Assembly: GCF_900101605.1 (NCBI RefSeq)
Contig: NZ_FMUR01000015.1
Coordinates: 1-64,000, forward strand
Origin: Butyrivibrio hungatei
Lineage (GTDB): Bacteria; Bacillota; Clostridia; Lachnospirales; Lachnospiraceae
Length of the DNA stretch: 64,000 nucleotides
Direction: 5' to 3'
Made by a program: the position numbers and the translations under genes. This document shows positions 48,314 to 57,758 of the stretch, piece by piece. The notes under the pieces were generated by a model, which worked only from the letters and a program-made list of their open reading frames with translations, searched no databases and had not been told where the DNA came from. Each line of letters opens with the position of its first letter. Positions within the stretch are counted from its first letter, which is position 1.

Positions 48314-48994
48314 ATGAGCACAAGACTACTTGATATAATAATAAAGGCGCTACCAAATATCGTATTGGCCGGAATCACAGTTACAATTCCGCTGACACTT
48401 ATCTCTTTTGCAATCGGAATGATACTGGCTATCATAGTAGCAGTGGTCAGAGTGTTGAAGATAAGGGTACTCTCTGAAATATTCAGATTCTACGTATGGG
48501 TATTCAGAGGAACGCCGCTACTTGTACAATTGTTTATCATCTTTTACGGATTGCCGGGAGTAGGGCTCAATATTCCTGCACTTCCGTCAGCTATCATAGC
48601 ATTTTCATTAAACGTGGGAGCATACGCTTCCGAGACGATACGAGGAGCGATAATCTCTGTGCCAAGGAGCCAGACAGAAGGAGCGATTGCATGCGGACTG
48701 ACATCATGGCAGGCGATATATCATATAGTTCTTCCTCAAGCAATAAAGGCCTGCATACCCGCTCTTTTCAACACTTTTATCTCATTGGTAAAAGATACGT
48801 CACTCGCAGCGAACATTACGATAACCGAGATGTTCATGAAGACACAGAGAATCGTTGCAACGACTTACGAACCGCTTGCACTGTACATTGAAGTTGCGCT
48901 CATATATCTTTTGTTTAGTACGGGACTTACCTACTTACAAAAGTATGCGGAGAAAAAACTAAGTTATAACTCGAAGAACGCTCAGATAGCATAA
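48314..48994 (+). CDS. Amino acid ABC transporter, permease
   Basis: A 226-residue inner-membrane permease of the polar amino acid uptake (HisMQ) family, with five or six hydrophobic segments. The EAA loop that docks on the ATPase reads GAIACGLTSWQAIYHIVLPQA. FVYVWVFRGTPLLVQL-type sequence near residue 65 is also characteristic. The single permease probably works as a homodimer. It lies 24 bases after the binding-protein gene and 13 before the ATPase. Confidence 0.94.
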   Translation: MSTRLLDIIIKALPNIVLAGITVTIPLTLISFAIGMILAIIVAVVRVLKIRVLSEIFRFYVWVFRGTPLLVQLFIIFYGLPGVGLNIPALPSAIIAFSLNVGAYASETIRGAIISVPRSQTEGAIACGLTSWQAIYHIVLPQAIKACIPALFNTFISLVKDTSLAANITITEMFMKTQRIVATTYEPLALYIEVALIYLLFSTGLTYLQKYAEKKLSYNSKNAQIA

Positions 48995-49007
48995 AGGAGA
49001 AGCAAAG

Positions 49008-49763
49008 ATGATAAAGCTGCAGGGCCTATATAAATCATACGGGGCCAAAAATATATTAAACGGAATAGATATCGAAGTTAATAAGGGAGAAACTGTAGCT
49101 ATTATCGGGCCTTCGGGCGCAGGTAAATCCACAGCCCTAAGGTGCATCAACATCCTTGAAAGACCTGATAAAGGAACGCTTACCATCGGGGAAAAGAGCT
49201 ACGACCTTGCCAAACTTACAAGCAAAGAAATTCTGGAGATCAGACAATCAACAGCAATGGTATTTCAGAATTTCAGCCTCTTTGAGAATAAAACAGCGCT
49301 TCAGAACATCACCCTTCCGCTTATCAAGGCAAAAAAGATAAATAAAGACGAGGCAGAAAAGATTGCTATTGAGAATCTTACTCAAGTAGGACTTCTTGAT
49401 TGGAAAGACCACTACCCGTCTCAATTGTCGGGAGGACAGCAGCAAAGAGTGGGCATAGCGCGAGCACTTGCGCTAAATCCCGAAGTGATACTTTTTGACG
49501 AGCCTACAAGTGCGCTCGATCCCGAGAAAGTTCAGGACGTACTTGAGATAATAAAAAGAATTTCCAAAGAACAGCACATAACATCCGTGATCGTCACGCA
49601 TGAGCTTGAATTTGCTCTTGATGTTGCCGATAAGATCATGTTCCTTGCAGACGGAAAAGTAGTTGAAGAAGGAACGGCAAAAGAAGTGCTTAAAAATCCC
49701 AAAGACGAGCGAACAGTCAAGTTCCTCGGACATTTTGCGGATAAGCTTGAATATGTGATATAA
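49008..49763 (+). CDS. Amino acid ABC transporter, ATP-binding protein
   Basis: A 251-residue ABC ATPase of the GlnQ group with Walker A GPSGAGKST (about 34-42), the Q-loop VFQNFSLF, signature LSGGQQQR, Walker B VILFDEPTSALDP and the H-loop VTHE. It powers the importer formed with the preceding two genes. The three genes are closely spaced and end at a terminator. Confidence 0.96.
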   Translation: MIKLQGLYKSYGAKNILNGIDIEVNKGETVAIIGPSGAGKSTALRCINILERPDKGTLTIGEKSYDLAKLTSKEILEIRQSTAMVFQNFSLFENKTALQNITLPLIKAKKINKDEAEKIAIENLTQVGLLDWKDHYPSQLSGGQQQRVGIARALALNPEVILFDEPTSALDPEKVQDVLEIIKRISKEQHITSVIVTHELEFALDVADKIMFLADGKVVEEGTAKEVLKNPKDERTVKFLGHFADKLEYVI

Positions 49764-49775
49764 AGTGAAAAGATG

Positions 49776-49828
49776 TAGATACTTCCAAAATAGTGTTATC
49801 GATTTTTGGACAGTATCTATATTTTTTT
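49776..49828 (+). terminator. Terminator of the ABC importer operon
   Basis: TAGATACT and TCCAAAA (49776..49790) pair with TTTTGGA and AGTATCTA (49804..49819), followed by A and seven T. Confidence 0.85.
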
Positions 49829-49895
49829 ACAATTATCTTCAATATGCACACTTGTTTACAAAATATGGTATACTAAAAATAAGTAGGGGGTTATT

Positions 49896-51413
49896 ATGCG
49901 ATTCCGTACGAAACTTATTATCACTTCAGTAGTGATTGTTATATTCCCGCTTTTCCTTGTGTTTGGATTGTTCCTTGTGGGTGGAAGATATATTGCACAA
50001 AAGCAGATATCACAGGAACGGTCAGGGTCTGTGGACTACAATATGGTCTCAAATCCTATCGAAGCTTTTGCAAGGGGAACGGATGAATTAATAAAAGGCA
50101 TAGAAGCGGAGAGGCTGATTCATCCTTTTATTCTGGAAGATCCCGATGTACTGCGGAGTATTGATGAAGAGGTGGCCTCTTTATATTCATATATAATTGT
50201 AAAAAGAGGAGACGTAAGTTTTTATGTCGCCGCTGAAAATGCGGAAGATGCTGAGAGCATTATAAGCGAGCTCAACTACGAAGGTGGCGGCAACAGTATA
50301 TTTGTATTACCGGAATCAAGATTATTTGTAAGGCAATACAATTTTATTTTTTCAACCGGAGAACCCGGAAGTCTTTATATTATTTCAGGAATAAAAGCAG
50401 AATTTCCAAAATCTCTTATTATATATATGGCAGTGTCGATAGTGCTTGTTCTTTTGTTGACGAGTATATTGCTTACGACATGGCTTGGAAGAAGTTTTAT
50501 TAAACCGATAGATGAGCTGAATATTGCAATGCAGCACATCAAGGACGGTAACTTTGATTACATACTTCCGACAGATATAAAGGAAAAAGGTGAGATAGGT
50601 GCTATCTACAGGAACTACGAGGACATGCGCCTTAGGCTCAAAGAATCCGCGGAAGAAAAGATAGAACGAGAACGGCAGAACAGGGAGCTTATCAGTAATA
50701 TTTCTCATGATCTTAAGACCCCGATAACTGCCATAAAAGGATATTCACAGGGACTTATGGAGGGCGTTGCGGCCAATCCCGATATGCAGCGCAAGTATAT
50801 TAAGATTATTTATAATAAGGCAAATGACATGAATAATCTTATTAACGAGCTGACGCTATACTCCAGTATTGATAACAACAGAATCCCGTATAATTTTGTA
50901 AAGCTGGGTGTTGCGGAGTATTTCGGAGATTGTATCGAAGAGATCGGTGCAGATCTTGAGAGCAAATCCATAAAGCTTAATTATTCAAATCTTACGGGAC
51001 CGGATACGCAAATAGTTGCAGATCCCGAGCAGCTTAAGAGAGTTGTGAACAACATAGTGAGCAACAGCGTTAAGTATCTGGACAGGGATGACGGAACGGG
51101 ACAGATCGACATAAGGATATTGGACGAAGTCGATTCGATCCGCGTTGAACTTGAAGATAACGGAAAAGGTATAGCCCAGAAAGACATTCCGAATATCTTC
51201 GACAGATTTTACAGAACGGATGCTTCCAGAAACTCCAAGCAGGGCGGAAGCGGAATAGGTCTTTCTATTGTAAAGAAGATCATAGAAGATCATGGCGGAT
51301 ATATATGGGCAACAAGCCATGAGGGAGAGGGAACGTGTATGCATTTCGTGCTCAGAAAGTACATTGAATTTGCAGGTGGTTCCGAAACAGTTACAGTTGA
51401 CCATAATATTTAA
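49896..51413 (+). CDS. Sensor histidine kinase (HAMP, HisKA, HATPase)
   Basis: A 505-residue membrane kinase. Two membrane segments (about 8-30 and 172-194) enclose an extracellular sensor of about 140 residues; HAMP follows (195-250: RSFIKPIDELNIAMQHIKDGNF). The phospho-acceptor is His in NISHDLKTPITAIKGYSQG, and the ATPase has NNIVSNSVKYL (N box), DNGKGI (G1) and GGSGIGLSI (G2). The response regulator gene lies 18 bases downstream. An extended -10 (TGGTATACT) lies upstream of the start. The signal is unknown. Confidence 0.94.
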   Translation: MRFRTKLIITSVVIVIFPLFLVFGLFLVGGRYIAQKQISQERSGSVDYNMVSNPIEAFARGTDELIKGIEAERLIHPFILEDPDVLRSIDEEVASLYSYIIVKRGDVSFYVAAENAEDAESIISELNYEGGGNSIFVLPESRLFVRQYNFIFSTGEPGSLYIISGIKAEFPKSLIIYMAVSIVLVLLLTSILLTTWLGRSFIKPIDELNIAMQHIKDGNFDYILPTDIKEKGEIGAIYRNYEDMRLRLKESAEEKIERERQNRELISNISHDLKTPITAIKGYSQGLMEGVAANPDMQRKYIKIIYNKANDMNNLINELTLYSSIDNNRIPYNFVKLGVAEYFGDCIEEIGADLESKSIKLNYSNLTGPDTQIVADPEQLKRVVNNIVSNSVKYLDRDDGTGQIDIRILDEVDSIRVELEDNGKGIAQKDIPNIFDRFYRTDASRNSKQGGSGIGLSIVKKIIEDHGGYIWATSHEGEGTCMHFVLRKYIEFAGGSETVTVDHNI

Positions 51414-51431
51414 AGAAAGGCAGAAGAGTGT

Positions 51432-52121
51432 ATGAGCAGAATACTTATTGTTGAGGATGAAGAGGCAATTGCTGACCTTGAGAAAGACTATTTAGAACTC
51501 AGTGACTTTGAGGTGGCTATCGAAAACACGGGAGATGCGGGACTTCGCACAGCTCTTGCCGAGGAGTTCGATCTTGTGATTTTAGATCTCATGCTTCCCG
51601 GAATGGATGGATTCGAAGTTTGTAAGCACATAAGGGAAAAGAAAGATGTGCCGATCCTCATGGTTTCAGCCAAGAAGGATGACATAGACAAAATAAGAGG
51701 ACTGGGACTTGGAGCAGATGATTACATCACAAAGCCTTTTAGCCCTTCGGAGCTTGTTGCGCGTGTTAAGGCTCACATGGCAAGATACTCAAGACTTGTC
51801 GGATCGGGACATGAGAGCAATGACTTTGTTGAGATAAGAGGCCTTAAGATCGACAAGACTGCAAGACGAGTATATGTGGATGATGAGGAAAAGAGCTTTA
51901 CAACAAAAGAGTTCGACCTTCTCACATTCCTTGCAGAAAATCCGAATCACGTATTTACGAAGGAAGAACTTTTCAGAAAGATCTGGAATATGGATTCCAT
52001 CGGAGACATTGCAACAGTAACCGTTCATATCAAAAAAATCCGTGAGAAGATTGAGTATGATACATCAAATCCTCAGTACATAGAGACAATCTGGGGCGTA
52101 GGTTACAGATTTAAGGTTTGA
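51432..52121 (+). CDS. OmpR-family response regulator
   Basis: A 229-residue regulator. The receiver domain (1-120) has the acidic pocket VEDEEA, phospho-acceptor Asp in DLVILDLMLPGMDG, and the conserved Lys in ADDYITKPF. The C-terminal winged helix (130-229) has FTTKEFDLLTFLAENPNHVFTKEEL and TVTVHIKKIREKIE. It pairs with the preceding kinase, and a membrane polymerase-like gene follows after ten bases. Confidence 0.96.
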   Translation: MSRILIVEDEEAIADLEKDYLELSDFEVAIENTGDAGLRTALAEEFDLVILDLMLPGMDGFEVCKHIREKKDVPILMVSAKKDDIDKIRGLGLGADDYITKPFSPSELVARVKAHMARYSRLVGSGHESNDFVEIRGLKIDKTARRVYVDDEEKSFTTKEFDLLTFLAENPNHVFTKEELFRKIWNMDSIGDIATVTVHIKKIREKIEYDTSNPQYIETIWGVGYRFKV

Positions 52122-52130
52122 TTTTGTGTT

Positions 52131-53594
52131 ATGCAGTATAGAAAGATTCTTTTGACATTTTATCTGATAATGCTTTCTGCTATCCTTCCTATCTATATGA
52201 AGGACGGGTATTATATGCTCGGAGAGGAAAAGTGGAATATATACATGATAATAAGCGCTGCCATCGCGGGGCTTATTATTTTTGCGTACATTTCTGAGTT
52301 TATCGAAAAAGGTGTGGAGAAATCCGAGATACGAAGCCTTTTTAAAGTGTTCCTCTGTCTGAATCTGATCAATCTCGCTTTTTCTGTCGATCAAAAAGTA
52401 AGTTTCTTTGGGATTGAAGGATGGAGAACGGGATTTATCACAATGTTTCTTATGCTGTTTTTCTGCTTTGCGTATTCTGAGGGCTTATCCACCAACGGAT
52501 ATGTACTTGCCGCAATTTTTATAACTCCCTTTGTCATAAGCATCATAGTTATAGCAGAGCGCTTTGGAATGCATGTTCTAAGCGTATCCGGAACAGATCC
52601 TTCATTTGTCGCATGTATCGGTAATATCAATTGGTATGCCGGATATCTTTCAATCTTTGCACCGCTTGGGATCGGATTTGCCGTGACTCGTGAACTTTTT
52701 GGAAAAGAGTTCTATTTTTGGAGTTTATACAGCATTGCCCTTATTATGTCACTTCTTGTGCAGGGAAGTGACAGCGCTCTTTTGATACTTATAGGTACTT
52801 ATGGCCTTCTTATCTGGTACTGCCTCTATGAAAAAGAGAGATTACAGGCGCTCATGATACAACTGTTTATTCTCGGACTTTCCATGTTCGAGGTAAAGAT
52901 CTTGCTTGGAATATTTCCCGAAAAATATACGTATTCGGATAACATACTTATAAGAATATGCGATATGAACGGCGGAATATTTTTTATGACCGTCGGGCTT
53001 TTATCCTACATGTTACTGTCAATCAATAAGGAAGAAGAGGAAGAGAGCTTAAAAGGCGAAAGAAACAGAAGGATATACAGGACTGTTGTATCCGTTATTG
53101 CAACTGCCGCACTTATATTTGTGATGTTAAGATTTGACGATATTGCGGGAAACGGACGCGGAACAATCTGGCGCGTGACTCTTGATATGTACAAAGAACT
53201 GCCTTCTTTCAGGAAAATTATCGGTGTGGGAAGGGATTGTTTTAGTACCTATGCCTATTCAAAGCCTGCACGGGCCGAAATCTTGATAAATGAGTTTGGA
53301 GAAAACAGACTTACAAACGCGCACAGTATTTTCCTTACAGAGCTTATAGAAGGCGGTCTTGCGGGACTTGTCGGATTACTTTTCCTTGCCTTCTATGTTC
53401 TTGGAAGCCTAAAAAAATGCAATAAAGAAAAGGGGCCCGCAGCTATTATCTGCGCGCTCCCTATAGTTTCATATTATCTTAACGGAATGGTGTCTTTTTC
53501 CCAGGTGTTATCAACACCCTATGCGTTCATCTGCTTGGGAATCGGGCTGTATGTGGCAAACAGCGGCGAATCACAGATCGGGAACGGGGATTGA
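52131..53594 (+). CDS. O-antigen ligase/Wzy-like membrane protein
   Basis: A 487-residue protein with about eleven to twelve hydrophobic segments. Features of the Wzy_C/O-antigen ligase family are GNINWYAGYLSIFAPLG in the middle, GNGRGTIWRVTLDMYKELP before the large outer loop, and LTNAHSIFLTELIEGGLAGLVGLLF after it. Such proteins polymerise or transfer surface glycans; substrate unknown. It starts ten bases after the response regulator, so the two-component system may control it directly. Its 3' end overlaps the convergent gene by 24 bases. Confidence 0.78.
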   Translation: MQYRKILLTFYLIMLSAILPIYMKDGYYMLGEEKWNIYMIISAAIAGLIIFAYISEFIEKGVEKSEIRSLFKVFLCLNLINLAFSVDQKVSFFGIEGWRTGFITMFLMLFFCFAYSEGLSTNGYVLAAIFITPFVISIIVIAERFGMHVLSVSGTDPSFVACIGNINWYAGYLSIFAPLGIGFAVTRELFGKEFYFWSLYSIALIMSLLVQGSDSALLILIGTYGLLIWYCLYEKERLQALMIQLFILGLSMFEVKILLGIFPEKYTYSDNILIRICDMNGGIFFMTVGLLSYMLLSINKEEEEESLKGERNRRIYRTVVSVIATAALIFVMLRFDDIAGNGRGTIWRVTLDMYKELPSFRKIIGVGRDCFSTYAYSKPARAEILINEFGENRLTNAHSIFLTELIEGGLAGLVGLLFLAFYVLGSLKKCNKEKGPAAIICALPIVSYYLNGMVSFSQVLSTPYAFICLGIGLYVANSGESQIGNGD

Positions 53595-54053
53595 TTCATC
53601 GAGTTCATGGAAAAAAGTTCTTGTCTTAATGATGCCCCTGACGGCGTCATTGTATTCATAGAGGAAATGTTCGTTTATATTCTCTTCTCCATACATCATG
53701 ACACGTCCGGAATAAGCTTGAAGGATGGAGATATAGCGCTTATCCTGATCGAACATATTAAGAATCTCATCTTTTCTTCGACGGGGATGCTTTGCAGCAA
53801 ATTTTCTTATGTCCAGCTGCAGATCCACCGGAAGATTCTTCTCATTTTCTTTTACCGAATGAAGAATCTCGTCGTATTTCTTTTCGTCGATCTTTTCAAA
53901 TCTGTCGACAAATTCCATACAGCATCCGTTGTCGGGCAATAAGAGCCTGACTCTGTCATTGCCAAAAACATCTTCAATAACTGCAACAATGTTGGGTACA
54001 ACCGGTTTTCCACTGTAATCAAGTAAAATGACTTTATCACCTTTTTTGTACAT
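53571..54053 (-). CDS. Hypothetical protein with N-terminal SH3-like domain
   Basis: A 160-residue soluble protein. Residues 1-55 (MYKKGDKVILLDYSGKPVVP ... NDRVRLLLPDNGC) look like a small beta barrel of the KOW/SH3 or CarD-N type; residues 60-120 are helical and basic (KFAAKHPRRRKDEILNMF). I do not recognise the family. I chose the ATG at 54053, five bases after GAGG, over a GTG two codons earlier. The 3' end overlaps the convergent ligase-like gene. Confidence 0.65.
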   Translation of the reverse strand: MYKKGDKVILLDYSGKPVVPNIVAVIEDVFGNDRVRLLLPDNGCCMEFVDRFEKIDEKKYDEILHSVKENEKNLPVDLQLDIRKFAAKHPRRRKDEILNMFDQDKRYISILQAYSGRVMMYGEENINEHFLYEYNDAVRGIIKTRTFFHELDESIPVPDL

Positions 54054-54214
54054 GGGCACCTCGCTTTTTCCGTAAAAGACAGCCGATGTTTCAATTTCAT
54101 TATAACATAATTATTAACAAAATTGCGAATGTTTTTTCGTAATTTTAAGTTATTTTTAGGTTCGGCTAATAAAATTTTTAAGGAGGTGAGAAACTCAATC
54201 GGAAAGGAGAAGGA

Positions 54215-54991
54215 ATGGCAGGGTTCAAAGATGTGTTTCAAAGAATTGAAGTTAAATATCTGCTTAATGATGAGCAATATACAAAGCTCATGAAAAAGCT
54301 TGAAAATATGGCAAAAGTAGACTGCTACGGTAAGACTTCCATACAGAACATTTATTTTGACACACCTGACTATAAACTGATCGAGAGATCTCTTGAAAAG
54401 CCCGTTTATAAGGAAAAGCTTCGACTAAGAAGCTACGGAACGGCCAAAGATGATACGACATCTTTTATCGAGATCAAGAAGAAGTTTAAGGGGGTTGTTT
54501 ATAAAAGAAGAATTTCCATGCCATATTCGGAAGCTGTTGACTATCTTGTAAATCACAAGGAACCTAAGGAAAAGTCTCAGATCTCTAATGAGATAGACTA
54601 TTTTCTTAAGTACTACAAAGGGATTGCCCCTGCGATGGTTATTTCGTATGACCGAATCGCGATGGTGGGCATAAACGATCCTGAACTAAGAATCACATTT
54701 GATACAAATATCAGATGGAGGACTGATAAGCTTAGCCTCAAGGAAAGTACTTCCGGGCATGAGATCTTGCTTCCGGGACAACACCTTATGGAGCTTAAGA
54801 TCGCAGGAGCCATGTCTCCTGAACTTGCTAAGATCCTTGATGAACTTAATATCAGAAAGACTTCTTTTTCCAAGTACGGAAGAGGATATCTTGAGTACAT
54901 GTATGGCCAGACGGCTGAGATGGCTGAAAAGGGCATCGTACCCAAGAAAGAAGACAAATCTAAGATTGTTGCACTGCGTAGAGCGGTTTAA
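54215..54991 (+). CDS. VTC-domain polyphosphate polymerase-like protein
   Basis: A 258-residue protein made almost wholly of a VTC domain, the tunnel fold of yeast Vtc4 that makes polyphosphate from ATP. Characteristic stretches are FQRIEVKYLLNDEQY, NIYFDTPDYKLIERSLEKPVYKEKLRLRSYG (basic substrate-binding strands), FIEIKKKFKGVVYKRR and MELKIAGAMSP. No SPX domain is present. A DUF4956 membrane protein follows 39 bases later; this pairing is common in bacteria. AAGGAG lies eight bases before ATG, and a second strong AAGGAGG at 54180 has no start codon after it. Confidence 0.88.
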   Translation: MAGFKDVFQRIEVKYLLNDEQYTKLMKKLENMAKVDCYGKTSIQNIYFDTPDYKLIERSLEKPVYKEKLRLRSYGTAKDDTTSFIEIKKKFKGVVYKRRISMPYSEAVDYLVNHKEPKEKSQISNEIDYFLKYYKGIAPAMVISYDRIAMVGINDPELRITFDTNIRWRTDKLSLKESTSGHEILLPGQHLMELKIAGAMSPELAKILDELNIRKTSFSKYGRGYLEYMYGQTAEMAEKGIVPKKEDKSKIVALRRAV

Positions 54992-55030
54992 CAAAAGACA
55001 TAATGACAAGTTGAAGGGAGTATTGACAGC

Positions 55031-55720
55031 ATGACAACGACAGACATAGTTTTCGGCACAATAATGCCTAACGGCACGATTACAGGTTTGACTTTTATTA
55101 TCTCTATTCTATGTTCTTTGGCAATTGGCGTATATATAGCATTTATGTACACCATAAAAAATGATTACACCGGTAGCTTTGTAATGGCGTTGGCGCTGAT
55201 ACCGGCAATCGTACAGGTTATCATCATGTTGGTAAACGGAAATATAGGAGCCGGAGTTGCGGTAGCGGGAGCGTTCTCATTGGTCCGCTTCAGATCGGCA
55301 CCGGGTTCCGGAAAAGAGATAACAAGCATATTCCTTTCAATGGCGGCAGGTTTGGCAACCGGAATGGGATACATTGGAATCGCAGTAATCTTTGTGGTTA
55401 CTATTACACTTGCAAACCTGATATTTACCAACATTAATATGTTTAACGGAGCTAACGGGGAAAAATATCTCAAGATCACAGTTCCTGAGGGACTTGATTT
55501 TGAAGGAATATTTGATGACATATTTGAAAGATATACTAACAAGGCTGAGCTGATGGAGGTCAGAACCACAGCAATGGGAAGTCTTTACAGACTCAGCTAT
55601 AAAATTACGCTGCGAGCAAAAACCTCTACAAAGAGTATGCTCGATGAAATGCGTGAAAGAAATGGCAATCTGGAGATTATCTGTTCGAGGTCTATAGCTT
55701 CAAAGACTGAGGAATTGTAA
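55031..55720 (+). CDS. DUF4956 family membrane protein
   Basis: A 229-residue protein with four hydrophobic segments in the first 135 residues (TGLTFIISILCSLAIGVYIAF, VMALALIPAIVQVIIMLV and two more), including GAFSLVRFRSAPGSGKEI, the motif I associate with DUF4956. The C-terminal 95 residues are a cytosolic alpha/beta domain. Its genes usually stand next to VTC-domain genes, so it may handle polyphosphate at the membrane, but the function is not established. The end overlaps the convergent pseudouridine synthase gene by 29 bases. Confidence 0.85.
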   Translation: MTTTDIVFGTIMPNGTITGLTFIISILCSLAIGVYIAFMYTIKNDYTGSFVMALALIPAIVQVIIMLVNGNIGAGVAVAGAFSLVRFRSAPGSGKEITSIFLSMAAGLATGMGYIGIAVIFVVTITLANLIFTNINMFNGANGEKYLKITVPEGLDFEGIFDDIFERYTNKAELMEVRTTAMGSLYRLSYKITLRAKTSTKSMLDEMRERNGNLEIICSRSIASKTEEL

Positions 55721-56450
55721 TCTCAAAAAATACTTTTTTCTTGCTCGAAGGATGCACGAAACCAAATCGGTAGCAGGCAAGACACACGTTTGTTTTTCCC
55801 GATCTTTCGGAATACTCAAGGGACTCTTTTGTTCCGTATTTCCTGTCGCCGAGGATGGGATGCCCCATGTGAGCAAGCTGTACCCTGATCTGGTGGAAAC
55901 GCCCGGTCTGAAGCTTTATTTTCAAAAGCGATGAGTTTTCATCTCTTTGCATAACCTCATAGTCAAGGACAGCTTTCTTTATCTCTCCGGAAAAAATACG
56001 CTGTTCTTGGCCCTTACCCAGGATGATGGTCTGGTTCTTTAGTGAGTTTGCCTCCTTTCTACTCACTACGAGCGCCAGGCCATCGTTCTGTTTTCTTACA
56101 AGAAGATCTTCAAGATGTCCGGCGTCGTCAGCTACATTTCCGTAGCAAAGGGCATAGTAATACTTATCGGTGGTGTGCTCTTTTATCTGCTTGGCGATAA
56201 AAGTGGCCGCCGCTTTATTTTTGGCAACAACAACGACACCCTCCACGGGCTGATCCAGTCTATAGAGGGTTCCGACGTATGGAGGCTTGCCGGTTTTACC
56301 GGCCGCTCTGTTCTTGCGCGCAAGGTAGTTGCGAATGTTACTTACAAGGTCCATCTTTCCGACGGTGGCGCCTTCAGTGGCCATTCCTGCAGGCTTGTGG
56401 CAAACAATAATGTCATTGTCTTCATGTATTATATTAAGAGTATTATTCAT
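55692..56450 (-). CDS. RluA-family pseudouridine synthase
   Basis: A 252-residue rRNA or tRNA pseudouridine synthase. The catalytic Asp is in GTLYRLDQPVEGVVVVAKN, a variant of the usual HRLDxxTSG in which Pro-Val-Glu-Gly replaces the Thr-Ser-Gly end. LKIKLQTGRFHQIRVQLAHMGHPILGDRKYG is the conserved second block. No S4 domain is present. It lies six bases after the histidine kinase gene, so it is co-transcribed with a two-component system. Confidence 0.9.
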   Translation of the reverse strand: MNNTLNIIHEDNDIIVCHKPAGMATEGATVGKMDLVSNIRNYLARKNRAAGKTGKPPYVGTLYRLDQPVEGVVVVAKNKAAATFIAKQIKEHTTDKYYYALCYGNVADDAGHLEDLLVRKQNDGLALVVSRKEANSLKNQTIILGKGQEQRIFSGEIKKAVLDYEVMQRDENSSLLKIKLQTGRFHQIRVQLAHMGHPILGDRKYGTKESLEYSERSGKTNVCLACYRFGFVHPSSKKKVFFEITIPQSLKL

Positions 56451-56455
56451 ATTAC

Positions 56456-57757
56456 CTATTTATTCTTCTGAGTATTTTTGTTCTGTGATTTCGGAAGGGT
56501 TACGACAAATCTTATTATCTTATCGCCGTCACGTATCGCTTCGATCGTTCCCCCGTGGGAAGTGACGATAGCTCTTGCAACGGAAAGACCTATGCCGTAT
56601 CCGCCCGTTTCTCTGCTTCTTGAGTAATCGGCTCTGTAGAACCTGTCAAAAAGTCTGTCCAGATTACCGTAAGGAATTGTATCACAGGTATTGGAAACTT
56701 CAAAGACAATGTGTTTTCCCATTGAAAGAAGAACATGGATGCTTCCGTTCTGAGACGAATATTTAAAGGCATTGTCTATAAGTAAACAGGCGAGCTGGTT
56801 CATTGAGCTCTTATTTCCTACGATATGTATTCCGTCTGGGATGTCAATCTTATATTTTTTTTCTTGCGATTCAGCGATTGGTTCAAAAGAAATAGCGGCA
56901 TCTTTAAGCGTTTCGCTGAGGTCAAAGTCTGTAAATACAACGTGCATCCTCTCTTCATCCAGTCTGGAAAGAGTCAGCATATTTTTTACAAGACTGTTCA
57001 TGCGCTTTAGCTGATTTCTTATGCTTGAAGTCCACTCGTTTTTGCCCTGCTCAAGCTCAAGAACGTCGATATTTGCGGAGATTACGGCAAGAGGAGTTTT
57101 GAGCTCGTGTCCTGCGTCTGTGATAAATCTCTTTTGCTTCTCCAAGGATTCGACGGCGGGTGCAACAGCCTGTCCGGAAAAAAGAAATACCAAAATAAAC
57201 ATGGCGATAAGAGCAAGTATGCCGATCGCCAGTGACTGGACCATAAGTTGTTTGGCATTTATTATCGCGGTACTCAGATCAAGGAAAAGAAGAAGCTTCG
57301 TGCCGTCCGAGGCATCGGATATCAGATATCTGTAGGAATGATAAAAGCCGAGTTTTCTTGAGTTTGAAAAGTACAGATCTTTTGCATATTGCTCGGCGAT
57401 ATCGTGCGAAACTGATGCGATGTGGACGGTATTAATTTTTATCGTATTGGCATGAGAATCCATTTTTACCCAGAAATATCTTGCCTGAAAGGGCGTTTCC
57501 GCGGAATGATTTGAATTGATCACTTCCCAATCGAATGCACCCGGTGTTTTAAAGGAAGAAGTGGCTTTTGTAGCTTTGGAAATAATCTTTGCAGGAAAAT
57601 ATCCGTTGTTTGATGAAAGGAGCGCAAGAGTGTCATCTGCATCAGAAACGACCTGATGCATGTTGATGGCGTTTATTATGCCGATCATTGTAACAAGAAT
57701 CAGGAGCAGTGAAAGAATAGCGGTTATAACAAATTTTTTTCTTAATTTATTTACCAT
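56456..57757 (-). CDS. Sensor histidine kinase
   Basis: A 433-residue membrane kinase with two membrane segments (about 8-28 and 172-196) and an extracellular sensor of about 140 residues between them, without a clear HAMP. The phospho-acceptor is in FITDAGHELKTPLAVISANIDVL; the ATPase has LIDNAFKYS, IPYGNLDRLFDRFYRADYSRS and GGYGIGLSVARAI. It follows its response regulator by one base. The expected G1 box (DxGxG) is not clear: the N-box strand goes VSNTCDTIPYG, so ATP binding in this region is atypical. Confidence 0.92.
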   Translation of the reverse strand: MVNKLRKKFVITAILSLLLILVTMIGIINAINMHQVVSDADDTLALLSSNNGYFPAKIISKATKATSSFKTPGAFDWEVINSNHSAETPFQARYFWVKMDSHANTIKINTVHIASVSHDIAEQYAKDLYFSNSRKLGFYHSYRYLISDASDGTKLLLFLDLSTAIINAKQLMVQSLAIGILALIAMFILVFLFSGQAVAPAVESLEKQKRFITDAGHELKTPLAVISANIDVLELEQGKNEWTSSIRNQLKRMNSLVKNMLTLSRLDEERMHVVFTDFDLSETLKDAAISFEPIAESQEKKYKIDIPDGIHIVGNKSSMNQLACLLIDNAFKYSSQNGSIHVLLSMGKHIVFEVSNTCDTIPYGNLDRLFDRFYRADYSRSRETGGYGIGLSVARAIVTSHGGTIEAIRDGDKIIRFVVTLPKSQNKNTQKNK

Positions 57758-57758
57758 T

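Noticed and set aside
54180..54200. Strong AAGGAGG site suggesting an extra small gene before the VTC gene
   Set aside because: No start codon at a suitable distance; the VTC gene has its own closer site.
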